Part shown: piece after piece, positions 10,836-23,291 of the stretch | How the letters are laid out: each line of letters begins with the position of its first letter | How positions within the stretch are numbered: position 1 is the first letter of the stretch | NCBI GenBank assembly: GCA_003313425.1 | Contig: NHZP01000001.1 | Location: 2,108,001 to 2,172,000, forward strand | DNA length: 64,000 nt | Origin: Pseudopyrenochaeta lycopersici | Lineage: Eukaryota > Ascomycota > Dothideomycetes > Pleosporales > Pseudopyrenochaetaceae | Direction of reading: 5' to 3' | The notes under the pieces: model-generated | What the model was told of the DNA's origin: nothing | The model's database searches: none | Seen by the model: only the letters and a program-made list of their open reading frames with translations | Program-made: the position numbers and the translations under genes

Positions 10836-12714
10836 TCAGGGCGCCATCGCTTCTTTGCAGTGCACCGTATCCTCTATTCTAGCGTGGCATGTCGCTTTCA
10901 GCAGCTCAATCGTGGTTGCAGTTGGCCAACCTGTAGAGTTCACTTCTTCAAGAAATTCTAATATCTTACAATGATCCAAATCATGTAGTGCGACGGCGAA
11001 CTTGTGGATAGCGTGAGCTGCAATCGATGGTGTGGACATAGCATGTTTGTTGCACCGAGCGACACCGACCATCCCTTTCAAGCCCCCCAACACTTGATTT
11101 CGCGCGCATGTCCTTGTCTCGGTTCTTCGTGTGTCCGTGTGCTCGAGTTCGGGGCAATAAACCGCAAGCGCAATGCGGCAGATATGCAGGTGTTGATTAG
11201 CATCCGCTGCCGATACTGTTAGCAATAGTACAAAGTACAAGGTTCATGTGAGCTCACCATGACATGGACTCGTGAACCAGACCTCTGGAAAATATCGAAT
11301 GACTTCGGCGTTCTCTTCACGATAGTAGAATGCATCGAAGTTTGTCGGTCGCTGTCTTTCCCACTCGTTCACAAAGTCTGTCAACTGTAACCACTCGTCC
11401 ATGGTGCCCAGGCCTCTCCCGGCCCATTGTAATATGCGTGCGCATAGCCATACGATTCGATTTCCCCAAGCAACGTCATCAGAAGGCGACGCTAAACCGG
11501 GTAATATGAAACCCTGGTAATCGATGCGCAGGCTTGACGGGTTGAGCAACCCCTGATATACTTCAAAATGTACGTGTACCATTAGGCAGGCTTGAACAAC
11601 AGGACTAGATAGGTCAAACAGCCAGCCGTCGTGCCCCTGGAAAATCTCGAAAGTTGATAAATGATATTGGCCTCGGGTCCCAGCTACCAAAGTCAGTACC
11701 ATCTTCCACACATACAATCTATACCTCGACTTCGCACTTACCATGACATTCCTCGAAGCCTCTCAACAGCATCGCGGCCACTAGCGTAGCTTCATCTTCG
11801 ATTTTTCCCCTTTCGGCCAGATATGGGATAAGGCACTGCAGTACCCGCTCATGGTACATGTATGGTCGAGCTGGGAAATAAGGGTCAAAGCGTCGTATGT
11901 GCTGAGCAGATATCATAAAGATGGCGTTCAGTAGCATCGGACTTTGCAGAGCAAGTTTTGGGACGACGCTCTTGAAGATGTTGTGAGAACTGGTAATGTC
12001 CCACCATGCCGAGACCTTGTCAACCCAGAAGCGGAAGAGATGGGCTTCGATAGGATCTTTCAATGGCGATATGATCGGAGTACAATGAGTAGCGCCGGGC
12101 AGAGAGGAGGGAGATGGGACAAAGTCCTGACAGCTGAGAGGCATGTTTTCCTCAAACGCAGACGATGATTCTGGGGTAGGGCTGACAGAGAGGCAGGGGT
12201 GAGATGTGATCTGCCAGGGGCTGCTTGAGACTGATCCTGCCGCTGCAGGTTCGTATCTCGATCGATCAGCTGAGATGGTATCTACTGAGCGTATGCTATG
12301 CTCGAATTTGTAGCGTCTCTGCTGCGATATAGGTTCCGAAATAATTTCAGCCGTCTTCCACTGAGTCAGGAAACTTGACGTCGTTGGAGAGCTCTCCTCA
12401 GATCCATCATCACCGACTGTGAATTTTGCGTCTTCAGCGACCTGCACAGATTCGTCCACAAAGTCAACTTGCATCCCCGCGTCAGCCGGGCGCCATTTCC
12501 TTAATCAAGCAAAAGACAGCATACCTCTTCCTGGTGTACCAACCCAGACTTGTCCAATGCCAAAGAAGTAATTGTACTTTTTGATATCGGCCCTAGTCGC
12601 TTGGCCCTCTGGATAGGGACAAACACCATGTCGAAATCGGATGCGATAATTGGACTTCTTCGACTCCCCTCTTCCTTCTGAAGACGCATCTGACCAGTTC
12701 CGACACATGTGCAA
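10836..12714 (-). CDS. Fungal-specific transcription-factor-like protein, N-terminus unresolved
   Basis: The middle and C-terminal parts resemble the regulatory domain of ARCA-like fungal regulators: KLALQSPMLLNAIFMISAQH, YHERVLQCLIPYLA, DEATLVAAMLLRGFEEC, then SPVVQACLMVHVHFEVYQG and WGNRIVWLCARILQW. Introns were read after GTPGR (GTATGC to GATGCAAG, joining VWVGTPGR to VDFVDESV), after FEECH near 11727, and after SPCH near 11255, giving about 540 residues ending at 10836. The N-terminal exon from about 12714 contains YPEGQATRADIKKYN but no Cys-x2-Cys-x6-Cys zinc cluster. None was found in the next few hundred bases upstream in any minus frame. Either a distant exon is missed or the DNA-binding domain is absent. 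It ends three bases from the 5-phosphatase stop. Confidence 0.62.
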
Positions 12715-15700
12715 AGCTTGTTCGTAGCAAGAAGTCTGCTTGGCTACCTAGACTGAGCTTGGCATTTGTTGATAATTTGGAATGGACGGGAAGTGAGCAT
12801 TCCCCAGATGGGGATATGTACGCCGCCGCTGCTAGCACTCTTTACGCGGCTTTTGGTGGGTAGGAGTAAGATGCCCGATTCGATATTAATCATATTACTC
12901 CTTGTGGACAAAGGGCGGGAAAATGATCAAGAAAATGAGCTTATTCAGCGCAAGGGCGGGATGGGAATGGATGTGTGGAAGACCGTCGAGGTAAGCAGAG
13001 CATAGTCCCCTCCTAGCCGTGCAGCTCTGTAGACTGGTCTAATCATGGTTGGATGCGAGATTAGCCAATCGTAGCAAAAATTCTCGAGTAACCAGCAAAG
13101 ACAGGACCTTGCTTTATCTCGCGATCATTTATAGCTACGGCATTGTCTGCTCTATACGTTCCATTGACCGTTCCTTGAACAATTTGACAAGATGCAACTG
13201 CAAAAATTATCTCCGCTACCATACTGAAAAATGAATAGCCGATAAGTAATCACACAGGGCTAATATGATTGTCTAAAATGCTCGTGTGAGCCGCTGCGTC
13301 TAGGAATATTCGCAAAACGGTGAGTAAGCATCTGTGTGACCCCAATCATGGGTTTCGCGGTATACTTTCCACTTACAATCATTGTTGATTGCTTGAGCTT
13401 TGCATGACCAACTTCTGGACTGACGGACATAATTCATTAAAATTTTTGATAGCTGGATTTGCAAAATCAGATTGGACATAATTCTTGATGCTCATAGGGC
13501 AGCTTAGACGGTAATCAATAACCCAGGCCCCGAAGTGGAGCAAGTACTGCGTGTCCTTCATGACTTCCATCATCATATCACATATGTGCTGATTTCATCC
13601 AATCTTGATGTCGAACGATCGGCGATGGACCGGCCTTCGCATGCCCGATAAGCTTATAGGTACAAGAACGCATGCAGCCAGTCTTACCAGCAAGAACATT
13701 GGGTTCAGTACGTCATAGCCTCTGGATAAGCTATTACTCGTCCCATACTGTTTGCACGGCGTAGTTACTTGCCAGGATTTCAGGATATCGATGGCAGTTG
13801 TAGTTTGGTATGTGTTGCCTTTGATCCCCCATAATCCCACAATAATCTGGAACAGAATTTATAGGATGACCAGCTGCACAATTCGACTGCCTCGGTCCAA
13901 GTGCAAAAGTTTTTTCCATGATCCCACACAGGTACCACTTGTCGGTGTGAGATTGGGTGAGCAAGATGATCAATTTCCTACAACAGCACGTGACCTACCT
14001 TTTATCTCCTCGGAGTCTAGGAAGCGAGCATACCGTTTCAGGGACCGGTCATGCCTGTAAGTTTACCACTGCCGACTTGAAAAGACCCTTTGCATAATAC
14101 AATCAGACCCACGTAGACACGCAGCCTCCATGTAAAATGCTCAAGTGACCAAAAGATCTGCAAAAACAACACGAAAAACGATGTCTTCTCCAGGTGGGTC
14201 CCGTAGTCTCGAACTTTCGGGTTCCGTCTGGATTGTCACATATGTAGTCTTGCCGCAAGAATGACGTCAGTGCACAGCGTCTATCACCGTGCTCAACCGT
14301 TTGCTGGACGTTGACCCTGAAGGCGATGGCACTATTTTGGACTACTACCGAGGTTTTACAACATGCAATGGACATGCCGAAAGCTTGTTATGCGAGGTGG
14401 ACGCCTTCGGTCTAAGACTCTGGATATGGATATGTGAAGCGGCTCTTGTGTGGGGTTTGGGGTCGAGAACACGAAACAAGCTGTAAGTTGTATTTGTGTA
14501 CTAAACTTGGGTCGATGGGCTTGACGCATATTGTTGTACATAGAGATGATCGACGGCATAGCCCCAAAGAAAATGCAGGTTGATGTAGCAGTCTATAAGT
14601 TTCAGGATTGCGTATGTATTGGTTGGGGCGAAGCGGCGCCTCCAAATGCAGGCTCATTTGCTGTATTCGTATGAGTTCGTCGGTCAAATGTCCGAAGTCG
14701 CTTCTTGCACCCTGTTTTCCAAGTTTTGAGCCCCGGTTTGCTATGCTCAAACATGGTGCGGGCATACGCAAGCATGTGCAGCCGCTGGTTTCATACCTAA
14801 TCTAGACCATGAGTGTTCTGGGGAAAGGAGTGGCTAGAGATGCATTAGGTAACAACGGAAATCTGCAAAACCCCCTCCTCAGGAAAAGCCGACATGCGTC
14901 TGAGTACGTTTATTGGCCAAGACTTCGTCAAACTACTATCCAGGGCCGACGCTCCCTTTAGCGCCCCTCCGCAGCCCTCATGCCCGCGGCACCTTCTATA
15001 TGCAAGGCCTTGTAACCCAATGCCACCTACGACAGCAATACCCATTCAAGCCACCACTAGAATTCAAGGCACGCAAGAATCTTGCCCCTTTCCCCCCGGC
15101 TTTACGAAGGCTGTTCCTACATAACCCGGCCCCACCACATGGAATTTCACTCGCTTAAGCGTGATATCGCAGCTGATTGGCCGGGTCAGCGGCACATATT
15201 GAGAACGCCACAACGTCATTGCGCAGCGGGTGCCTAGCTCTCGATTTTGACCCATCACGCGATCCTCAGCGTAACGTTCGATTGATCTGGACGTCTGACG
15301 CTGAAATGTCTGGATCGTTGTGGAGCAGGTTCATCTGGAGAATCCTGTTCTCGACACGGATTTTGGGCGGGCACTTTTGGTGTTTCCGTGCAGGATCATC
15401 GGAGATTGAAATGGGGTTTTTTTCTCGATACTGTGGAGGCTCATGGTCTGGCCCCTTCTTCCAATGTGGGCCTTGCGAAACACGGTGAAATTCTGTCGGT
15501 GGGAAAATTGTTGTCGTGGCTTTGTTTGTTAGAGACTGTTTGAGTTTCTCAGTGTGCCCAGGCAAGTTTTGTGCCGCACGACAAGACTCTCTCGCATGTG
15601 GGCCGCAATGTCGGTCTTACGCACCCCTCATGCGCAATCATACCAGGGCGGTACGATAGACACGCAATATTCATGGCGTTACAGTCGCAGCATGCATAGA

Positions 15701-18626
15701 TACTATGAAAACTGCGGGTGTGGTATTAACCATATCATTTGATGATCAGTATTGCATCACTGCAAATGGGAATATGAGTAAATTGAATGTTTCGATTCCT
15801 CGGAGCGATGAGCTCTAAATGTATGACATTGAAGTGGTAATCCTCCTACGCCAACGCGGCCCAATGTGCGTCCCCGATCTTTAGGTGTCAAGTTTCACCA
15901 TTTCCCAACGCCTACAATAACTCGCGCTCAAAAGACAAATGATGTATCGTACAGTCGAATTGTAATACCGATCTTCTCTAAATGCTGGTTCAAGTTCCTC
16001 CCTCGCTGCCCTAGTGGTGAATGCCGAATTGGATAGAATGTAAATGTGATGTTCGCAGAACATGGTCGCTAAGTCGCCAAAAAGATAAAGAGTTCGTTTA
16101 ATTTCGTAATCGCATGGTTATGGATACGATATCAGCTGCTCGGCAGTCATGATGCCCTTTGTGACTGGGAGCTGAGTTGTGATAGTGAGGCAAAGGAGTT
16201 TGTCATGGCAGAGTATGCTACCATTGGTCGTCCATTGCCTGATGCTGCCGATGAAGAGCTGGGAGTCCGGATTGATTGAAGGTTGAGAGTAACGCAGCTG
16301 TCACATCGGGCGCCGGAGGCATTGCAGCGGCCTCGGCATCCGCGCTCGTAGTTGACACAGGAGAACATTGTGATATATGTCGTAGGGTCTTGGTGGAGGT
16401 AAAGTAGTATTGGTGTTGCTTCGATGTGTATTGGAGTGCAGGGGAGTCGTGATAATGTGTAGTATTTGGAGATTTGTAGTGTTTGTGAAAGGAAACAATC
16501 TTCCGTCTGAGGGCACTTGGGATAATAAATGCGCTAGGAAGGGTGGTGCCCGATGATGTAGTTCGAAATACCAAGCATGCAGGGTGCTCTAAGGAGGTCT
16601 TGTGCGCTGGGCTGGTAAAACTCCCTAATAACAGATAGCGCCAAAGTGTTGTTGGTGTGCCCTGGTCAGATGCGTGACGTTGCAGGGTTCGTCCAATGGT
16701 CGGGCTGGATGTCACACCTAGGATTCGAGTGGTGGACAAGGGTCTAGAAGATTCGAATGTCGTTGGTACGGTTGGGTGTGGAGAGGCTGCCTTGGGATTT
16801 ATATCGTAGGTCGATGAAAGGAAATGGATTTTGGCACGCCGGACGCCGCGCTTTTAAGACTTTTGACATGGTCAGAAGATCGAAGGGGGTCAAGGGTATA
16901 TTACGTGGTCCAGAGAGCCCGAGACCTAACGGTGGGCCGAGCCTTAACTCCCAAGATGGCCAGAGCGCCTCTTACTCACCATCTGTTCCAGGGTCCTCAC
17001 GTATGCACCACGCCCTGCCCTGCTCTAGCTTCATTTTCGCTCAATTACATCCGTCCTGCCTGTGCCCAGGCTGCAGTAAGGCCATGACGGATTTCTCCAC
17101 TCCCATCCGCAAATTCCGGCTTTCATTGCGCACACCAAAGGTTGAGCCGCCGGATCCTATCCTACGGCCGATAGCAACTGCACACAGGCACTCTACTCAT
17201 GTCTACGACACTGCTATGCAACACCAACACATTAAAAGCCGCCATCCTTAGTATCCAGGATGACGGATGCCATCAATTGTTGCTCCAAGAAACTTTACGA
17301 GTTAGTGAGCCTCAGAAACATCAGTAGTCCAATCATCTGGTAGCACCCCAAAATACCAATCGCGACAACCTTCCATAATACTAGCTGGCGCTGCAGGTGT
17401 TGCCGTCTCAGCCTCCTGCGATTACGTTGCGTCGCGTTGCCGGCTTACTAAAGGGGGATGCAATAGAAATGTCTTCAGGTTGTCTCCCCAGTTACTTCAT
17501 GTCGCTCAATGCTGTCTAAGATGCTGAGCCACTCTGACTTGCTGAAGTTGGGCCATGCGCAGGCTTGGGCACGGAACACCTACTGAACTATTCTTGTCGT
17601 CCAAGGGTTGTAGTAAGCTGCCTTCACATCACATGCGCGGTTTCGTTGAGAGCCCTCGTACTTGTTATCACCGTTTATTCGCGTGCATTCACAAACTTCT
17701 CGGCTTTTACTCATACCGTTGTCCGAGGTCCTTCTTGAAATCCGCGCACGACGCGTCTCCTGTTCGGCTGAGCGGGCTCGAGAAGGCCACCGGTTTATCC
17801 GACAGCTTTCAACCTGCGGCTGTCGGACGCGCTTTAGGTACACCGAGCGCTACACTGTAGCGAAGAAGCAGTCTAGAATTTGGTTAAAATCCTGCCATAC
17901 ATTCGATATTACTATCTATCAAGCTTCTGGAACTCGCGAAAAACAGTGGGGTTGATGATCATTATGCAGATCGATCCCGTTCACGGATGAGCCGGAACGT
18001 TGGAGATCAACGGGCCCGTGAACAAAAGCCTAGAAACGGGAGATGAAATGAGAACCTCATTCAATCTAAGTTCAAAAAAAAATCTCTCCGATGGCACACC
18101 CTTCGTACGCAAAGGGAAGGTATCGCGATAGAGTTGCTCTCCTTCTCCGTTTGACTAGCGGTATTGCTACGGCCGAAAGACCCTCGGCAGGGCTGATCCT
18201 TAGCGGTTCCATAACAGATCCTCTGAAACGCTCTTGAGACCCTTTGAAGACCTTCAATTCATGACTGCTTCCATCTACTTTGTGTGTGACATTCCCAGGA
18301 TTGAAGAATGGCGGGCGGAAAGTGTTCGACGATCAAGTAGGGGATTTTTTATGGGTCGATCGCAACTGTTACTTATCTTGACTTTAACGGTCCGATAAGG
18401 AAGTGTATATTCGAAACTCTAGATCGAAGAAAGTGCATTCATCAGGCTGCAACCACTAATAAACAATCAATGTGAACGGGGCGACTGATATTCCTTGCGG
18501 CCGAATCTCCGTTGAGCAATTCTCTTGTTATGTAAACAAAGGTAATTTCTAACACCCCATAATTTGCTAATGGCGAATCCTGGTCTCTATATGCCCTGTT
18601 TTTCAGAACCTCAAAGATAGCTCTAC
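12715..18626. other. Gene-poor stretch of about 5.9 kb
   Basis: No frame here shows a recognisable domain. Short open frames exist on both strands, for example minus 13379-13690, minus 14412-14771, minus 16218-16739 (173 codons, Ser/Thr/His-rich) and plus 16757-17251. None has family resemblance, and the longest are not supported by splice-site continuations I could find. A minus-strand piece near 13690 begins MFLLVRLAACVLVPISL, a possible signal peptide, but its continuation is uncertain. Base composition is not strikingly AT-rich, so heavy RIP is not evident by eye. It could hold regulatory sequence, lineage-specific small genes or old repeats. Confidence 0.4.
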
Positions 18627-19536
18627 TCAAGCTTCTGGCTTTAAATTCACGTAGCATCTTGTCACTCTCTGCTTGGCAGGAGCGAACGCAATCTTCCCAT
18701 CCTCATCGGTCCACGTTTCTGCTTCAAAGTCACAAACTATGCTCCCTTTGAACGGCTCCTCTGCTTTGCTCCAAACATGCGTCACTGCATCCGCGAGACA
18801 CTCGATTTGAATACCCCGATACCCCTGTTCAGCTGCCTCTCGCATCAACCAACGTGCCATTGCGCTCACGATACCCTGGCCTTCGTATTCATGGCGCGTT
18901 GAGGTAGCGTTGCGGAAAAGAACTTCCCCTGGACCGGTGGGCTGCCACGATGCTGGGTCGCGGGGATCACGACTTCCAAGAATCTGGAAAATGAGCCCGT
19001 AATGAGGTAAGCTGGCAAGTAGGGACTTCATTTTCGCCATATCGAGTGCGTTGAAGGCGTCATAGCTCAGGGCTACACTGACTAGTGGGAAATCCATTTG
19101 CTCCAACAACCTCTCGCCCTCAGCTTTCCATCCTTTTTCAGCCTCGACACTTGGCTCCTTTGGATCCCAGTACAGTTTTCCTCCTAACTTCCTTGCTTCC
19201 TCGGTTTTGTACTCGTACTGAGTATCGAAAACGCCGAATGACATTCCGCTATTGATTTGATGAAGACATAAATAGTCTGCTGCAGCAACTATATCGTGGG
19301 CCCGCCCGCCTAAATTATCTGGGTAGACTGAAATGAAGTCAGTGCCTGTCTCACTTACAGCTGATTTGAGCGCTCTTACTGTAAGGCCAGATGGGGGAGT
19401 GGAAACAATTGCTGTGAGATACGATTGCGGCAGCCCACGACGCATGCTCGGTTCCCAGCCTGCGGATCTCATAGCGAGGCCTCAAAGAAGAAGGATTATT
19501 TGGGTTTGGTGTTTTGGTATTTGTGAGCTTCGACAT
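18627..19536 (-). CDS. GNAT-like N-acetyltransferase-fold protein, 2 exons
   Basis: Two exons joined by a 52-nt intron at 19328-19379 (GTAAGA to TTTCAG, branch CACTGAC) give 285 residues with an intact frame. The join SPIWPY/IYPDNLGGRAHD replaces an alternative unspliced frame. The N-terminal exon contains EIRRLGTEHASWAAAIVSHS. The C-terminal third has an acetyl-CoA-binding-like segment, EYEGQGIVSAMARWLMREA, followed by GYRGIQIECLADAVTHVW, the usual order in the GNAT fold. The central part (AADYLCLHQINSGMSFGVFD, then an acidic loop) is as in other uncharacterised fungal members. Substrate is unknown. The start ATG at 19536 follows stops in frame a little upstream. It shares orientation with the P450 660 bp upstream, but nothing shows they act together. 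Confidence 0.72.
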
Positions 19537-20194
19537 GCTTTTAGTAACTTGATCGTCGAGGACGTTGGCGACGATGAACAATATCTCGTATGTGAGCAAA
19601 ATCTGCACTCACTAAAGGAGTGAGGTGGTACGGGTGTGATAGAGACAGAAATTTGGCTGGAGATTATTTTGAACTAGATCTGCTGCCTGGATACTTAGTA
19701 GGATCACAGTCAAGACGAGGGTAAGTCCTATTTGGCTTGAATGCGCACTACGAAGGTACCGGTGGTATTTCCAAAACGCAGTTTTATATTTTATAGACGG
19801 CATGTTCACCACATATAGGATTTTGCGATGCAGATATTGTGCTGATGCCAAGATGTACTCGAATCCATGCAGGTGAGACAACTCATCGCTATAAGCAGCA
19901 GTTACGTTGGAGAACTTCTTGAAAAGGTATAGTAGATTCCCTGACATCACGACTTAATTATGTTCTACCGTCAATCAAGTTGCTACATTGAAGTTCATTG
20001 GAGCTCGATATCACCATTGTGACACGAAATCTGTCATTATCTTAGTCAGCACTAGTCCACATGGCGACTCGGACCACCAACAGCAATTTCCTGATAGAGG
20101 CTCTTGTGCGTGGCAAAAGTATCATTCAGGAATTGGAGATATTATTTAACTGGACAACTTAAGAACGCCAAATCTGATCACGGGAGAAGCTGCC
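19537..20194. other. Intergenic region between GNAT-like and P450 genes
   Basis: 660 bp, AT-leaning. A 112-codon minus-strand frame (19612-19950) has no recognisable features and is not called. Otherwise nothing was seen. Confidence 0.4.
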
Positions 20195-21811
20195 CTACTC
20201 CTCAAACGGTGTGAACTTTTCTAGCACGGCTTCGGTGTCCTTAAGGTCGTCTTGTAGGACTTGCCTGTGCAATTCGCTTCTGATCCTAATATCGCACTCA
20301 AACTTCTTGGGGCGAATATTAAAACCTTCGGTGTAGTCAAAGGTATCATATTTAAGGCCCTCAATAGGAAGGATATCAAAGGCCCAGAGGATCTTTGCCA
20401 GTGCAATGAACAGACTGTTAGCAGCTAGATCTGCGCCGGGACAAATCCGCCTACCCCATCCAAAGGATGAATGTCCAGCCTTCGCTGGGTGCCGTTTGCC
20501 ACTTGCTGATATTGGCGTTTTCAAGTCTTCGGCCGATGCATGAAGGAAGCGAGTTGGGTCAAACCTGTGTGGATTGGGATAGTATTCCTCGTTTAGATTG
20601 ATAGCCCATGAGTTGCCGAGGACAGTCGTTCCAGCTGGGATGTAGTAGCCTTCATACCGATCATCTTCCGTAGACGCATGAGGTGTGCCTCCCAAAACGG
20701 CAACAGGGCGCCAGCGCAAGACTTCCTTCACCAAGGCGCAGATATATGGCAGTCTGACTTCGTCTTCAAAAGTCGGAGTTCGAGTAGAGCCAATAACGGT
20801 GTCTAGATCCGCGTGAGCTGCATGGAGAGTTTCAGGGTGCGTTACCAGGGCCAGAAAAGCTGTGCACAGAGTGGATGCTGTTGTATCTGAACCTGCGCCA
20901 AAGAGTGACGCTGGAATGTAGGAAAAGTCGCGGTCTGAAAGTGGAATATGCTCCTTCTCTTTCAACTCCAGAAGAAGCTTGCAAAGCGAATCCGGTATAG
21001 CGTCACCACGAGTTTTCGCTCGTGCAAGGTCAGAACGAACGAGATCCACTAGAGCCATGTTTGCAGCCGCCTCTTCTCTTCCATGAGCTTTGATGTCAGC
21101 CTTCCAAGATGCTAGGAAGTCCGGCACCTTTTTCAGAATAGGGAATGACTCAACCAAGTATTTTCCTGGCACGTTGAGTGACGCCGAGTAGTGCATGAAT
21201 TTGAAGCGCTGGTGAATAACCTCAGCATTCAAAGAGTCGATCCGGTGGCCGTATGCCACGCAGAAGACAATGCTTGATGTGAAACGTTCCAGCAGTTTCT
21301 CCCAGTTTGCCGGCGTCTCGAGGAGCTGATTGCAAAGCCTCGACGCTTCTGCTGTCTGTACAGGCTTGTATAGCCGCAGAGCCTTGGGCGTCATTGCCTG
21401 ATGTAACAACTTTCTCCGAATGCTCCACTCTTTGCCATAGGGTTGTACGAGTATACTCGCTCCATCCCATAGTATTTCACCCATCGCTACCATCCGCGGC
21501 CTGGACGAGTATTTTGTGCTCCTCTTCTCCATCAAGTCTACCGCAATATTGGGGTCTGAGATGACTATTGTAGGTTTTCGGCCGATCCATATTGTGAATA
21601 TCGGACCGTATACCTTAGCCCATTCCTGAAATTGTATCCATGGCTTTGATTTAGGCAACTGGAATTTGTTGCCCAGGAATGGAAGGGGTGTAGGGCCTGG
21701 AGGCATTCGTAGCCATACCCAGACATCGTGGAGGAGGGGCACGAGGGGCGCTACGAGCAAGAGGGAGAGCCACAGGTACGGTGGAAGGTACAACAGGGAC
21801 TCTATCGCCAT
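20195..21811 (-). CDS. Cytochrome P450 monooxygenase
   Basis: Intronless, 538 residues, a full-length class II microsomal P450. An N-terminal membrane helix (LWLSLLLVAPLVPLL) is followed by the proline hinge MPPGPTPLPFLGN. The I-helix oxygen-activation motif is AGSDTTAST, the K-helix ExxR is KEVLRWRP, the PERF-like motif is FDPTRFL, and the haem-binding loop FGWGRRICPG carries the cysteine ligand. Sequence style resembles the O-methylsterigmatocystin oxidoreductase-like group of fungal P450s, but that similarity does not define a substrate. No PKS, NRPS or terpene synthase lies in the window, so membership in a metabolite cluster is not supported. A minus-strand TATAAG about 50 bp upstream of the ATG may be its TATA element. 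Confidence 0.93.
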   Translation of the reverse strand: MAIESLLYLPPYLWLSLLLVAPLVPLLHDVWVWLRMPPGPTPLPFLGNKFQLPKSKPWIQFQEWAKVYGPIFTIWIGRKPTIVISDPNIAVDLMEKRSTKYSSRPRMVAMGEILWDGASILVQPYGKEWSIRRKLLHQAMTPKALRLYKPVQTAEASRLCNQLLETPANWEKLLERFTSSIVFCVAYGHRIDSLNAEVIHQRFKFMHYSASLNVPGKYLVESFPILKKVPDFLASWKADIKAHGREEAAANMALVDLVRSDLARAKTRGDAIPDSLCKLLLELKEKEHIPLSDRDFSYIPASLFGAGSDTTASTLCTAFLALVTHPETLHAAHADLDTVIGSTRTPTFEDEVRLPYICALVKEVLRWRPVAVLGGTPHASTEDDRYEGYYIPAGTTVLGNSWAINLNEEYYPNPHRFDPTRFLHASAEDLKTPISASGKRHPAKAGHSSFGWGRRICPGADLAANSLFIALAKILWAFDILPIEGLKYDTFDYTEGFNIRPKKFECDIRIRSELHRQVLQDDLKDTEAVLEKFTPFEE

Positions 21812-23291
21812 ATCAATTCGAATGATCCAAGGAGCAATACATCTTGTGTGTTGGAAATCAACTTATACGGCAAACACAGACTTACACATGCGGTTGGGCG
21901 ATGATCTCGGATCCAACGTGACTTTCGGCAGTTGTACAGACTCGCTAATGTTATTCCGCGATGCGTGGCGTGAGGAGCATGTGGGGAGGTTCCTTCTCTA
22001 TGTGCGCTCCCCGCATAACATACATCATCATCGATGGCACCCTTTTCTCTCCATTGACTAACTAAAGCAAACCATAGAGCATCTTCGAGTCGATCGGCAT
22101 TCGTACGGAGCAGCATACTGAAAAACGCAGGATGACGACTGATGCCTTTCGAGATGATTTAGCCGAAGTGCAAGCCCCGCTGCACGAAGGCTCGTGTTTT
22201 CCGAGCGCCAAGACCATACCTAATTAGGCCTAGTCATAATGCTCAAAAATAGCAGCTCCTTTGTACAAGCCTTCAGCCTACCCTTCGTATCTGGTAATAC
22301 AACCTAAGTTAGGGGTAGCGTTTGGATTCTGGAGTCACTCAGAGTACCATGAAGCATCACGGCTTACATGTAATAAATACGATGACCCGTGAGACCACAA
22401 TGATTTGTGACATTCCTGGCTATTACCGCATGCGATGTGTCCCACTTCCAGTGCAGTCACATAAGTTTTATGCGCGATAAAATCGATTCTACTCTGCACT
22501 TTAGTTTACATTAAGATTTCTCTCCCTATTTCCAGTCTCTATCTAAACCTTTGCGATTCCATCCTCAATTTCGTACACGTATATCCTCCCGAGCGCTTGG
22601 AAGTCAATCAGAGCTTCCGCTGCATCCTCGATTCATTTTAAACAAATATGAAACTGTTCACATCCTCGTACGTGTCGATCAGGTCTTGCACATATCATAA
22701 AGGTCAAATTTCAAAACTACAGGAATATACATGTCATAAATTGGGGATTTTCAAGCCCACAAACTAACCAGCACCGTAATACGCTAATCAATGTTCTTAT
22801 CTCGCGCAAGTCATAGACTACATTATCGAGGCTAATCACAGGTCTCTCTATTACTTCAGCGAAGAGCACTTCAATAACCGCCAAAAGCTATCAATGGAGG
22901 AGGGCCGCAGTCATAGCGGTAGAAAATCAAAGTTCACCGGGAAATACGCACCTTCCGGTCCTGTGGATCATTATAACACCTATTTTCTTTTCCATATCCC
23001 TTCACATTTGCGTTGACCGACTGCCATGGCTGCCAAGACAGTTGATACTTATCTTTGTAGCTCAGCTGACTTGTGGGCGCCTGCCCCGCTATCGTTCGAA
23101 ACGTCCCGCACTATTTCCCACCATGCCTACAGAATTAAAGTACTGTGAGAGTGTAATTGAGTAAATTTTAGCGTAGACCACGCATTGTGCCATCCATCAC
23201 TTATATAAGCGGAATTTTGACATGTCTGCATCCTCAATCCTCCCATCACAAGGCGTCATGCTTTCTCTGTTCTTCAATTCATCCCGCAGCC
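21812..23291. other. Divergent intergenic region, 1.5 kb
   Basis: Lies between the divergent starts of the P450 and the unknown 430-residue protein. It is AT-rich from about 22,300 onward with no coding signal. A TATA box near 23,202 serves the downstream gene. Confidence 0.4.
23202..23209 (+). promoter_or_regulatory. TATA box (TATATAAG)
   Basis: A consensus-like TATATAAG sits 83-90 bp upstream of the ATG at 23292. It also favours that ATG over an in-frame upstream codon at 23187, which would lie before the TATA box. Confidence 0.5.

Noticed and set aside
17979..18023. 8-bp inverted repeat GTTCACGG...CCGTGAAC with ~29-nt loop
   Set aside because: Short arms occur by chance, and no boundary or terminal repeat features accompany them.
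19351..19472. Unspliced frame extending the GNAT-like gene upstream of 19379
   Set aside because: A 52-nt intron with good splice and branch sites joins the other frame, which continues the conserved motif and starts at an ATG.
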